This document shows positions 1-7,279 of a stretch of 12,947 bases of DNA, one piece after another. The notes beneath the pieces are model-generated. The model worked only from the letters and a program-made list of their open reading frames with translations, made no database searches and was not told where the DNA came from. The DNA is taken from contig CAMDFE010000012.1 in assembly GCA_945897395.1 (NCBI GenBank), forward strand, positions 1 through 12,947. The letters run 5' to 3'. The position numbers were made by a program, and so were the translations under genes. Every line of letters starts with the position of its first letter. The stretch's first letter is position 1. The stretch comes from Chryseobacterium gleum (GTDB lineage Bacteria; Bacteroidota; Bacteroidia; Flavobacteriales_D; Sanyastnellaceae).

Positions 1-909
1 GGCGTTTCCGACTGCAGTGGCAATAGCACTTTCATTTCTTTCGATTGGGGATATCCGGAAAATGCTTCTTTGGAAAATTTAGTCATCAACGAAATTCTTT
101 TCAATCCATATGTTGGCGGTTTCGACTTCGTTGAACTTCGAAATACCACTACAAAGGCAATCTGCATAAAACATTTATCCATTGCAAACGGATATTTGAA
201 TACAGGCGCTGACAATGAAACAGGAACGACAGAGGGACGAATCATTCTACCGAATGAGTTCATTCTCTTTACGGAAGATGAAACCAATCTTGAAGAATTG
301 TACCCTTCCATTCTAACCAAAAATATCATTCGAGTGAATGCCCTTCCCACTTTCAACAATTCAGATGGAACATGCATTATTTACTCGAATCAAAATGAAA
401 TTATTGATGAACTGAATTATTCTGAATCGATGCATTTCCAATTGCTCAATTCATTTGAAGGTGTCTCGCTCGAAAGGCTTTCAGACGCAATGCCCACCGA
501 TCAACAAAGCAACTGGCACAGCGCCTCTGAGTCATCCGGATTCGCGACTCCAGGAGCAGAAAATTCACAATCGCTCTCCATCGAAAATATGAACGGAGTC
601 TTCGAACTTTCAACAACTATTTTCTCTCCAGATAATGATGGAATGGACGATGTTATTCAATTTCATTTTTCAGAAATGAAATCGGGATGCGTAGGTAACT
701 TGACCATATACAACGAACGTGGTATTCGCGTCAAACGCTTGGTTCGAAATGAATATTTAGGTCCTGAAGGAATTGCAATTTGGGACGGTCTTTCTGATAA
801 TGGCGAAGCACTTGCAATAGGCATTTACATTGCTACCTTTGAAGCATTCAACGAAGATGGAATACAGGTCAACTACAAACGAGATTTTATTTTAGCCCGC
901 AAACTATGA
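1..909 (+). CDS. Lamin tail domain-containing extracellular protein, 3' part (5' end outside window)
   Basis: The frame is open from base 1 to the TGA at 907-909, so the first in-frame start-like codon (TTG at 70) is probably internal and the N-terminus lies outside the window. Numbering residues from that TTG, about 4-165 form a lamin tail domain: it opens with VINEILFNP followed by DFVELRN and closes with the typical FATPGAEN. Residues 178-279 form a C-terminal beta-sandwich beginning FSPDNDGMDD, with LTIYNERG, IWDG and GIYIATFEAF, resembling the FlgD-Ig/gliding-motility C-terminal domains at the ends of many secreted Bacteroidota proteins. The lamin tail fold is associated with extracellular or nuclease-linked proteins, but no catalytic domain is visible in the part seen. 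Export, perhaps by T9SS, is inferred from the C-terminal domain. The stop overlaps the start of the deacetylase gene by 4 nt, so the two are likely co-translated. Exact function unknown. Confidence 0.85.
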   Translation, partial: GVSDCSGNSTFISFDWGYPENASLENLVINEILFNPYVGGFDFVELRNTTTKAICIKHLSIANGYLNTGADNETGTTEGRIILPNEFILFTEDETNLEELYPSILTKNIIRVNALPTFNNSDGTCIIYSNQNEIIDELNYSESMHFQLLNSFEGVSLERLSDAMPTDQQSNWHSASESSGFATPGAENSQSLSIENMNGVFELSTTIFSPDNDGMDDVIQFHFSEMKSGCVGNLTIYNERGIRVKRLVRNEYLGPEGIAIWDGLSDNGEALAIGIYIATFEAFNEDGIQVNYKRDFILARKL

Positions 910-1496
910 GCTTCTACTTCGTTCGTACACCTAGAGTTTTACATTGGCTCTTCAACAAAGTCACTTGGCGCATTGAACATTCAAAAGCGATATATCTAAC
1001 CTTCGACGACGGTCCGAATCCGGCGGTTACCCTACCATTACTTGAACTTCTGAAAAAGCACAATGCAAGTGCAACTTTTTTTTTATTGGGAAAAAATGCT
1101 GAGAAGTATCCTGAGCTCGTGCAGCGAATTCTAGAAGAAAATCATTCCATTGGATTTCACTGCAATGAACACACGAATTCGCGAAAGCTCAATCGTGTTG
1201 AACTGTTAAAGAATTTCAAACTACCCAATTCTATTCCTTCAACACTGCTATACAGACCTCCCTATGGAAAGCTGAGGATTTGGCAATACAACTATTTGAA
1301 AAATAAATTGCCATTGATTGGATGGACATTAATGCCCGGTGATTTCGATTCGAATAAAAAATTCGAGGTGCAATTAAACGACCTGAAATTGGCGAAGTGC
1401 GGAGATATAGTCGTGTTGCATGAACTTCCAAATACGATAGCGTTGCTTGAAGCGTACTTCGAACAAACTTCTACTATTTCGTTTGAGAAATTGTAG
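906..1496 (+). CDS. Polysaccharide deacetylase family protein (NodB homology domain)
   Basis: A 196-residue carbohydrate esterase family 4-type protein, predicted to remove N- or O-acetyl groups from a cell-surface or peptidoglycan-like polysaccharide. The NodB motifs appear in order: TFDDGP at 32-37 (Asp34 catalytic base, Asp35 metal ligand), H85-x3-H89 (metal ligands, within GFHCNEH), RPPYG at 117-121, W140 with GDFD at 145-148, and VVLHE at 169-173 with the catalytic His172. The last motif is more often LLHD, so Glu173 is a mild deviation. There is no clear signal peptide: the N-terminus has only a short hydrophobic stretch, so either it is cytoplasmic or export is not obvious. The ATG start overlaps the preceding stop (ATGA), which fixes the start. 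The length matches small NodB-only proteins of Bacteroidota. The actual substrate cannot be read from sequence. Confidence 0.9.
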   Translation: MSFYFVRTPRVLHWLFNKVTWRIEHSKAIYLTFDDGPNPAVTLPLLELLKKHNASATFFLLGKNAEKYPELVQRILEENHSIGFHCNEHTNSRKLNRVELLKNFKLPNSIPSTLLYRPPYGKLRIWQYNYLKNKLPLIGWTLMPGDFDSNKKFEVQLNDLKLAKCGDIVVLHELPNTIALLEAYFEQTSTISFEKL

Positions 1497-1498
1497 GG

Positions 1499-1531
1499 TT
1501 GTGTCTTTTTAAAAAGTATTTCTTATTATTG
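1499..1531 (+). promoter_or_regulatory. Candidate Bacteroidota promoter of the TonB-dependent receptor gene
   Basis: A TTG at 1499-1501 (-33-like) and TATTATTG at 1524-1531 (7 of 8 positions against TAnnTTTG) are separated by 22 nt. The -7-like box ends 4 nt before the ATG at 1536, so the transcript would have almost no 5' leader. The box has one mismatch and the spacer is at the long end, so this is tentative. Confidence 0.4.
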
Positions 1532-1535
1532 CTAT

Positions 1536-3971
1536 ATGAACCTTAAGCAAAACCTTCTGACCCTTTTGGGTTTATTTTTGTGCCTTTCATCTTGGGCGCA
1601 AACCGGAACTGTAAAATTCACAGGGAAAATCACCGATTCGCAATCGCAAAAGCCACTTGGCGCTGTGTTGGTGTATTTCGAAAACACTTCTTACGGAATG
1701 AGTTCAACGCCAGAAGGAAACTTCAGCATTGAGGCTCCTGCAGGAAACTACACCCTTATTGCCGCCTACTTAACCCATCAGACCTTCAAAAAAGAAATCA
1801 GCCTAACGGCGAATCAAGAATTCAACATAGCATTAATGTCGAACGACAATCAAATGAATTTGGTTGTTGTTTCTGCGGGAAGATATGAGCAGAATATTGG
1901 TGAGGTTACGGTAAGTATGGAAGTGATTCAGCCGAAATTAATTGAAGATAAAAACGCCGTGAACATTGACGAGATTTTGCAACAAACTCCGGGTGTCGCC
2001 ATTGTAGACGATGAGCCTCAAATCCGCAGTGGAAGCGGGTATAGTTTTGGGGCAGGAAGTCGGGTTCAAGTATTGGTAGATAACATTCCCATTCTAAGCG
2101 GAGATGCCGGAAAGCCAAGTTGGGGATTTCTTCCAACAGAAAATGTATCGCAAGTTGAAATCATCAAAGGTGCGAGCAGCGTGCTGTACGGAAGCTCGGC
2201 ATTAAGCGGTGTGATCAACTTCAGAACCGCCTACCCCACTTTAAAACCAAAAACAAAAGTTTCTGTTTATCACGGATTTTATTCCAAGCCGCAATCCGAT
2301 TCAGCGGTTTATTGGAACAGACAAGGAATGAAAAGCGGAATTAATTTTCTTCATTCAGAAAAATTTGGAAAACTTGATTTTGTGCTTGCCTCGAGCGTGC
2401 AATACGACGACGGGCACTTAGGTCCAATTAAAGACACATCAGACGGTAGTTTTTCGAATGGCGGTTATAATCCTACGAAAGTCGATCGTTACAACGCCGC
2501 CAACAGAGCGCGCTTAAATCTGAATCTTCGATACCGTTTAGCAGACCGACTTTACATTGGTCTTGCTGGAATTTATTCAACCGGCAACTCACTGGCTACT
2601 TTGATTTGGGATAATAGCTCTACTGGGCTTTACGGGGCTTATGCGGGCAGCGCTACACGCACCATTCAGCAATTGTACACAGTAGACCCTTCCATTCAAT
2701 ACACGAGTAAAAAAGGCGCGGTGCACTCGTTGAAATCGAGGTGGCAATCATTAGACAACAACAATGATAACAACCAAGGAAATTTCTCGGATGTCTTCTA
2801 CACGGAATATCAAGTGCAGAAAAACTGGGAGCTCAATAAAATTAAAAATCTAACTACGACTGCTGGGGTGGTAAACACGAAGACCGATGCACGAGGGCAA
2901 TTGTTTGTCGGTGGAAATCCAGACGGACACAACCAAGCAAGAAATACCGCTGCCTATTTTCAAGTCGATAAAAAAATTGGTGAGCGCCTGAATCTTTCAG
3001 GCGGTGTGCGTTACGAGCAATTTCTATTGAATGAAGAAAAAAATGGCAAGCCCGTATTTCGCGCAGGAGCAAATTACAAATTGGGACAAGCAACCTACAT
3101 GCGCGCATCATACGGACAAGGTTATCGCTTCCCGAGTATAGCAGAGAAGTTCATTGTAACTGGATTGGGTGCCATTCAAGTTTTTGCAAATCCAGACTTA
3201 AAACCAGAGACTTCATACAACGCCGAAATAGGAATTAAGCAAGGATTTAAAATTGGAGAATTCAAAGGATTTATTGACGTAGCCGTGTTCCAACAAGAGT
3301 TTCGGAATTTTATTGAATTCACTTTTGGGCAATGGTCGCCGGTTCCACTATCAGACTTAGGTCAAATATCAAAAGTCATTGGATTCAAAAGTTTGAATAC
3401 CGGTGGCGCGAAAGTTCAAGGTGCTGAACTAAGTATTATGGGAACCGGGAACATTCGCAAGACTCGTTTCGATGTGTTGGCGGGTTACACGTATACAAAA
3501 CCTATGAGCACCACGCCTGACTACGTCTATGCACAAACGGCACAAACTCCAGGAACACTTGTCATTCCACAGTTTTCTCAAGCATCCTATTTAACCACAA
3601 GCGAAAACACGAACAGCAATATCTTGAAATATCGCATGCAACACCTTATAAGAATAGATGTTGGTGCAACCCGCGGTGCATTTAATTCAGGAATAAGCTT
3701 TCGGGCAAATTCACACATGCAAAACATTGATAAAGCTTTTTCTCAGCTCGAACAGGAGCTTCCCACTGAATTCAATCCGGGAATTAATTCATGGCGTGCT
3801 AATCACACCAAAGGCGACTATGTTTTCGATGCGCGAGTTGGCTATACCTTTTCAGAAAAACATAAGGTTGCGCTCATCATGAATAACCTTCTCAATCGGG
3901 AATATGCTATTCGTCCGCTTGCCATTGAAGAACCTCGCGTAACCATGGTGCAATACACCTTAAGTTTGTAG
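1536..3971 (+). CDS. TonB-dependent outer-membrane receptor
   Basis: An 811-residue outer-membrane receptor for energised uptake of a ligand, driven by TonB/ExbBD. Residues 1-22 are a signal peptide (hydrophobic core LLTLLGLFLCLSSWAQ). About 25-105 form a carboxypeptidase-regulatory-like domain (GKITDSQSQKPLGAVLVYFEN onward), typical of Bacteroidota receptors. VVVSAGRYEQ at 110-119 is TonB-box-like and leads into the plug (about 115-235), with the usual LQQTPGV, VQVLVDNIPILSG and VEIIKGASSVLYGSSALSGVINF segments. The rest is a 22-strand-type barrel rich in alternating aromatic residues, with YGQGYRFPSIAEKF and the NPDLKPETSYNAEIG motif common in siderophore/cobalamin-type receptors. The chain ends in Leu rather than the more usual Phe. 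No SusD partner gene is nearby, so this is not a SusCD pair. Ligand unknown. kdsB starts one base after its stop. Confidence 0.93.
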   Translation: MNLKQNLLTLLGLFLCLSSWAQTGTVKFTGKITDSQSQKPLGAVLVYFENTSYGMSSTPEGNFSIEAPAGNYTLIAAYLTHQTFKKEISLTANQEFNIALMSNDNQMNLVVVSAGRYEQNIGEVTVSMEVIQPKLIEDKNAVNIDEILQQTPGVAIVDDEPQIRSGSGYSFGAGSRVQVLVDNIPILSGDAGKPSWGFLPTENVSQVEIIKGASSVLYGSSALSGVINFRTAYPTLKPKTKVSVYHGFYSKPQSDSAVYWNRQGMKSGINFLHSEKFGKLDFVLASSVQYDDGHLGPIKDTSDGSFSNGGYNPTKVDRYNAANRARLNLNLRYRLADRLYIGLAGIYSTGNSLATLIWDNSSTGLYGAYAGSATRTIQQLYTVDPSIQYTSKKGAVHSLKSRWQSLDNNNDNNQGNFSDVFYTEYQVQKNWELNKIKNLTTTAGVVNTKTDARGQLFVGGNPDGHNQARNTAAYFQVDKKIGERLNLSGGVRYEQFLLNEEKNGKPVFRAGANYKLGQATYMRASYGQGYRFPSIAEKFIVTGLGAIQVFANPDLKPETSYNAEIGIKQGFKIGEFKGFIDVAVFQQEFRNFIEFTFGQWSPVPLSDLGQISKVIGFKSLNTGGAKVQGAELSIMGTGNIRKTRFDVLAGYTYTKPMSTTPDYVYAQTAQTPGTLVIPQFSQASYLTTSENTNSNILKYRMQHLIRIDVGATRGAFNSGISFRANSHMQNIDKAFSQLEQELPTEFNPGINSWRANHTKGDYVFDARVGYTFSEKHKVALIMNNLLNREYAIRPLAIEEPRVTMVQYTLSL

Positions 3972-3972
3972 C

Positions 3973-4683
3973 ATGAAAGGACTTGGCATTATTCCCGCTC
4001 GATTCGGTAGCACACGCTTTCCTGGAAAGCCGTTGATTGAAATCAACGGAAAATCCATGATCCGAAGGGTAATTGACCAAGCAAAAAAATGTTCTTCGCT
4101 TTCTGATGTTTGGGTGGCAACAGACGACGAGCGCATATTCAAGCATGTTGAAGAATACGGCTGCAAGGCGTTTTACACTTCTGAAGATTGCAACAGCGGC
4201 ACTGAACGCATTTGCGAACTCCTTCCGAACATCCTAGGGCATTTCGATTTTGTGTTGAATATTCAAGGTGATGAGCCTTTTGTTCATGTTGAATCGTTGG
4301 AAGAACTTTCGAATGCCCTAATCGCTTCAAAAACCGATATTGCTACGTTGGCCGTTCAAATAGAAAACAGCGAAGAAGCGAATGATTCGAATAGAGTAAA
4401 AGTGGTGTTCAGTGCTTCCGGAAGAGCACTCTATTTTTCACGATCAACCATACCCTTTGCTCGAAATGGCGAACCCGATTACTTCAAGCATCTGGGTGTT
4501 TATGCTTACACGACGAATGCCCTTCAACAACTAAAAACGCTGAAACCTTCATCTTTGGAAATAACAGAATCGCTCGAACAACTTCGTTGGTTAGAGCATG
4601 ATCTAACTATTTCGGTCGTAGTGACTTCCCACGACTCAACAGGAGTCGACACTCCCGATGATTTACTGAAATATCGGCCGTAG
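3973..4683 (+). CDS. kdsB: 3-deoxy-manno-octulosonate cytidylyltransferase (CMP-Kdo synthetase)
   Basis: A 236-residue cytoplasmic enzyme that activates Kdo with CTP to CMP-Kdo, the sugar donor for the lipopolysaccharide inner core. The N-terminal nucleotide-binding signature IPARFGSTRFPGKPL spans residues 7-21 (Arg10, Arg15 and Lys19 contact CTP). NIQGDEP at 96-102 supplies the Mg2+-binding Asp100, KHLGVYAY lies near 174-181, SLEITESLEQLRWLEH follows, and the C-terminal GVDTPDDL carries the second metal Asp. One oddity is the motif usually written TSxxHxSGT[DE]R, which here reads TSEDCNSGTER (69-79), with Cys73 where family members I know have His. Otherwise all hallmarks are intact and the enzyme is probably active. 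The ATG lies one base after the receptor stop, so it is expected to be translated from the receptor mRNA. Length is slightly below the usual 240-255. Confidence 0.95.
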   Translation: MKGLGIIPARFGSTRFPGKPLIEINGKSMIRRVIDQAKKCSSLSDVWVATDDERIFKHVEEYGCKAFYTSEDCNSGTERICELLPNILGHFDFVLNIQGDEPFVHVESLEELSNALIASKTDIATLAVQIENSEEANDSNRVKVVFSASGRALYFSRSTIPFARNGEPDYFKHLGVYAYTTNALQQLKTLKPSSLEITESLEQLRWLEHDLTISVVVTSHDSTGVDTPDDLLKYRP

Positions 4684-4685
4684 CC

Positions 4686-4716
4686 TTGTAAGACCAATAA
4701 AAATCCGTATTTTCGC
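4686..4716 (+). promoter_or_regulatory. Candidate Bacteroidota promoter of the HU-SPOR gene
   Basis: TTG at 4686-4688 and TATTTTCG at 4709-4716 are separated by 20 nt, close to the -33/-7 arrangement of Bacteroidota housekeeping promoters (TAnnTTTG with one mismatch). Only 3 nt separate the box from the ATG at 4720, leaving no room for a Shine-Dalgarno site. Confidence 0.5.
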
Positions 4717-4719
4717 ATT

Positions 4720-5706
4720 ATGCAGTTCGAAAACCTAATCAAAGATTTATTGTACTCCAACGATTGCGTGGTTCTTCCCAGTTTGGGCGGATTCATTGCA
4801 AAATACAAGGGGGCAACTTTGAATACGAGCCTGCACACAGTCTACCCTCCTCAAAAAACAATCGGATTCAATCCTCAAATTAAAGAAAACGACGGCTTGT
4901 TGGTTTCTGCTCTTTGCGCGTTGAACAACTGCACATATGCCGAAGGGAAGATTGAGTTAGATGCTTGGGTGAAAGAGCAATCGAACACGTTACTTCGTGG
5001 TGAAAAAATTTCTTGGAAAGGAATTGGAATTCTGTTTCAAGATCGTCTAGGAAAAATTCAATTCATTCCAGACAGCAAAGGAAATTTCTCACTTGAATCA
5101 TTCGGATTAGAAAAGATTATTCTTGTTCCTGTCGAGCGAAAAATAGAAGAGCCTTTAACTGACGACGTTTCCGTGCTTGAAAAACGAGCTGCTCAAGGAT
5201 CTAAATGGATCTGGAAAGCTGCTGCAGTATTAGCACTACCTATATTGGGTGTTGGAATATTTGCTCTATCACAAAAGATTGAATCGACAGACTGGCAATA
5301 TGCTTCCTTCAAACTTTTTGGAACAAAAAGTCGCGTTGCTCAATACAACCCAGCTGTTACGAGAACTATTCCAACATACACCGTAACGGCAGATACTTAC
5401 ATTGTCCCTGCTCCTGCGGTTAATGAGACTGCGGAAACCGCTCCAATTCGTGTAGAAGAAACTGAGGCGGTTGCAACAAGTAAAAAGAAATACGAAGTTA
5501 TTGTCGGCGCCTTCGCCGTTTCTGATAATGCTAAACGTTTGGTTCGCGACTTAAAGAAGAAAGGTTTCAGCGCCGCACTTTCCTCAAGAAAAGGAAATCT
5601 TCAGCTGGTTTCGTCGGGAAGCGAAGACAATTACGAAGCAGCTCTTCAACAATTGGATCGCGCAAAAACCGAGATTAGCTCTTCTTCTTGGTTAAAAGAA
5701 AATTAA
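4720..5706 (+). CDS. HU-like domain / transmembrane / SPOR domain protein
   Basis: A 328-residue predicted single-pass inner-membrane protein. Residues 1-135 contain two HU/IHF-like segments of the type found in Bacteroidota HU-CCDC81-SPOR proteins: FENLIKDLLYSNDCVVLPSLGGF at 3-25, FNPQIKENDGLLVSAL at 50-65 and the second half ISWKGIGILFQDRLGKIQF at 97-115. A transmembrane helix lies at about 165-184 (AAAVLALPILGVGIFALS) with lysines on its N-terminal side, giving an N-in, C-out topology. A Pro/Thr/Ala-rich linker (210-250) leads to a C-terminal SPOR domain at about 256-325 (YEVIVGAFAVSDNAKRLVRDL, then LQLVSSG). SPOR domains bind denuded septal peptidoglycan, so the protein may link a cytoplasmic nucleoid-like or protein-binding module to the division-site wall. 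That role is inferred. The next gene, a small HTH protein, starts 62 nt downstream and may be in the same transcript. Confidence 0.88.
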   Translation: MQFENLIKDLLYSNDCVVLPSLGGFIAKYKGATLNTSLHTVYPPQKTIGFNPQIKENDGLLVSALCALNNCTYAEGKIELDAWVKEQSNTLLRGEKISWKGIGILFQDRLGKIQFIPDSKGNFSLESFGLEKIILVPVERKIEEPLTDDVSVLEKRAAQGSKWIWKAAAVLALPILGVGIFALSQKIESTDWQYASFKLFGTKSRVAQYNPAVTRTIPTYTVTADTYIVPAPAVNETAETAPIRVEETEAVATSKKKYEVIVGAFAVSDNAKRLVRDLKKKGFSAALSSRKGNLQLVSSGSEDNYEAALQQLDRAKTEISSSSWLKEN

Positions 5707-5768
5707 CACTTTATTTAGAAACGTTTCACGTCGTTTGTTCTTGTTTTGGCTACCAATCTAACCGAATT

Positions 5769-6125
5769 ATGCGTATAGGAGAACGAATTAAGAACAGAGC
5801 AAAAGATTTACGTCTTGGGCCAACAGAATTGGCTAAGATCATTAACACATCTAAGCAAAACGTTTATGGAATTTACAGAAGAGATTCTGTTGATTCGAGA
5901 CTTTTATTCGATTTATCGAAAGCCCTAGGTACCGATTTCTTTTCGCTTTACTCTAAACTTCTTTCAAGTGGTTCTTCATTAGAAGAAGCGAACGAGTTTA
6001 AAGCAGAAAGTTTGGAAAACGACATCGTTGCGGTGAAAAAAGAATTGACTGATCTTCGTGAAAAGTATGCCTTACTTCGCGCATTGTTCGAAGCAAAAAC
6101 AGGAGAGAAAATCCCAGAATTCTGA
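5769..6125 (+). CDS. Small helix-turn-helix protein with C-terminal coiled coil
   Basis: A 118-residue protein beginning at ATG 5769. The open frame extends back to a TTG at 5688 inside the SPOR gene, but the 27 extra residues are Cys/Phe-rich and unlike a domain, so the ATG is preferred. Residues 3-62 look like an XRE/Cro-type HTH domain: IGERIKNRAKDL, the helix LGPTELAKIIN, the recognition helix SKQNVYGIYRRDS, then LLFDLSKALGTDFF. Residues about 78-112 (ESLENDIVAVKKELTDLREKYALLRALFEAK) have heptad spacing of hydrophobic residues and are likely a dimerising coiled coil. The arrangement fits a small DNA-binding regulator. No operator is identifiable. Targets are unknown; the adjacent HU-SPOR gene and HAD gene are the nearest candidates. 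Confidence 0.82.
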   Translation: MRIGERIKNRAKDLRLGPTELAKIINTSKQNVYGIYRRDSVDSRLLFDLSKALGTDFFSLYSKLLSSGSSLEEANEFKAESLENDIVAVKKELTDLREKYALLRALFEAKTGEKIPEF

Positions 6126-6133
6126 TCTTAACT

Positions 6134-6141
6134 TACCTTTG
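6134..6141 (+). promoter_or_regulatory. Candidate -7 element of the HAD phosphatase gene
   Basis: TACCTTTG matches the Bacteroidota -7 consensus TAnnTTTG exactly and ends 5 nt before the ATG at 6147. I see no convincing -33 TTG at the right distance. It lies in the 21-nt gap after the HTH gene, so the HAD gene may have its own, nearly leaderless, transcript. Confidence 0.45.
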
Positions 6142-6146
6142 GCTTC

Positions 6147-6767
6147 ATGAATTATGAAGCGGTAATTTTCGATTTTGGAGGTGTACTATTTGAAATAGAT
6201 TACAACGCCCCAGCAAAAGCTTTCGAAGCGCTAGGAATGGACTCTTTTAAAGCAGTCTATTCTCAGGCAATGCAGAATGAAATTTTCGATTTGTTAGAAA
6301 CAGGAAAAGTTCCGGGAGATTCTTTTTACGATTGGATTTCAAATTATCTTCCGAATGCTTCCCGTCTAGAATTGGAAGACGCTTGGAACAGCATCTTACT
6401 TCATCTGCTCCCGGAACGTGTTGATTATATTTTCACGTTGAAAGAAAAAGGCATTCGTACGTTCATCTTCAGCAATACGAATGAATTGCATGTTGAAGTT
6501 TTTGAACGAATGATTGAAAACACCTACGGGCTAGAAAAATTCAAATCGGCTTTTGAGTTTGTTCACTACAGCAATGTGCTGGGTATGCGTAAACCCAACC
6601 CTGAATCCTTCCTGGAAATTTGTCGACTTCATGGACTTACCCCCGAAAAAACAATTTTTATCGACGATTCAATTCAACATGTGGAAGGGTCTAGTCGTGC
6701 AGGGTTAAAAGGACTGCACCTTCTTCCTCAACAAACACCGGCTGAATTGATTGACCCTTTAATTTAA
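6147..6767 (+). CDS. HAD-superfamily hydrolase, YihX-like phosphatase
   Basis: A 206-residue cytoplasmic HAD subfamily IA phosphatase. Motif I is IFDFGGVL at 7-14 with the nucleophile Asp9. The +2 residue, Asp in most HAD phosphatases, is Gly11, as in the E. coli YihX (glucose-1-phosphate phosphatase) group, which has FDLGNV. Motif II is FSNTNELH at 108-115 (Ser109), motif III is GMRKPNPESF at 146-155 (Lys149), and motif IV is FIDDS at 171-175 (Asp173/Asp174). SNTNxLH and LGMRKP are both strongly YihX-like. The substrate is probably a small sugar phosphate, but this cannot be decided from sequence. The 3' end overlaps the convergent LEA14-like lipoprotein gene by 9 nt, leaving no room for a terminator between them. 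Confidence 0.9.
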   Translation: MNYEAVIFDFGGVLFEIDYNAPAKAFEALGMDSFKAVYSQAMQNEIFDLLETGKVPGDSFYDWISNYLPNASRLELEDAWNSILLHLLPERVDYIFTLKEKGIRTFIFSNTNELHVEVFERMIENTYGLEKFKSAFEFVHYSNVLGMRKPNPESFLEICRLHGLTPEKTIFIDDSIQHVEGSSRAGLKGLHLLPQQTPAELIDPLI

Positions 6768-7241
6768 TTTGAAGGCCTTTTTACTGATGGGCTTCGTGAA
6801 CGACAACGGCACCTTTTTCTTAATGCCTAATCCCTTGGCTTGAACATAACCCGATGCTTGAAGCTCTATTTCATCTTTAAACATCAGAGAAAGTGCATTT
6901 CCTAAAAAGCCTTCGACATCTGTGATATTCGTAAACACTTTAACATCGTAAACCTGAGAAGATTTCGGGCCCAAGACTACGGGTTCTGCTAACGATAAGG
7001 TTCCAGCAACATTGCCGTCGATGCGAAGCTCCAAATCAGATTCATACAGCGTTATTTTATACGGATTGGGATTTTCAAGACCAATTCGTAAAACCGCAGC
7101 CACATGATTGTTGGTTAATTCAGATAAATCGAAATCTTCCACGCGCTTCACCTTTACCTCTTGATATATTTCACAAGAAGTAAAAGTGAACGCCGTGAAA
7201 AGCATCAATAACCATTGAATTGAAATTCGATTCTTTCTCAT
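6759..7241 (-). CDS. LEA14-like (LEA type 2) lipoprotein
   Basis: A 160-residue predicted lipoprotein read from ATG at 7241. An in-frame GTG three codons earlier (7250) is possible but gives no added feature. Residues 1-22 are a lipoprotein signal peptide (basic RKNR, then IQWLLMLFTAFTF), ending in the lipobox-like FTSC with Cys23 as the lipidation site. The mature part has the late-embryogenesis-abundant type 2 / WHy pattern: VAAVLRIGLENPNPYKITLYESDLEL at about 48-72 with the conserved NPNPY, a central GTLSLAEPVVLGPKSS, and LSFTKPI near the end. LEA2 domains are beta-sandwiches of uncertain bacterial role, often thought to act in desiccation or envelope stress. It starts 38 nt after the M20 dipeptidase stop on the same strand, so the two are probably co-transcribed. 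Its last 9 nt overlap the HAD gene tail to tail. Confidence 0.85.
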   Translation of the reverse strand: MRKNRISIQWLLMLFTAFTFTSCEIYQEVKVKRVEDFDLSELTNNHVAAVLRIGLENPNPYKITLYESDLELRIDGNVAGTLSLAEPVVLGPKSSQVYDVKVFTNITDVEGFLGNALSLMFKDEIELQASGYVQAKGLGIKKKVPLSFTKPISKKAFKLN

Positions 7242-7279
7242 AAGCCTCACCCTTTTTCTAATTCAACCCAGAACGAAAT

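Noticed and set aside
70..72. TTG as the real start of the first gene
   Set aside because: The frame is open to base 1 and the lamin tail domain begins only a few residues after the TTG; such proteins need a signal peptide, which must lie upstream of the window.
1505..1516. CTTTTTAAAAAG palindrome as a terminator after the deacetylase gene
   Set aside because: It is a perfect but A/T-only palindrome with no loop or GC stem and sits between the putative -33 and -7 elements of the receptor.
5688..5768. Upstream TTG extension of the small HTH protein
   Set aside because: The 27 added residues overlap the SPOR gene, are Cys/Phe-rich and show no domain character, while ATG 5769 begins exactly at the HTH domain.
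6171..6182. Missing second Asp of HAD motif I as a sign of inactivation
   Set aside because: Gly at this position is typical of the YihX-like group, whose other motifs are all present here.
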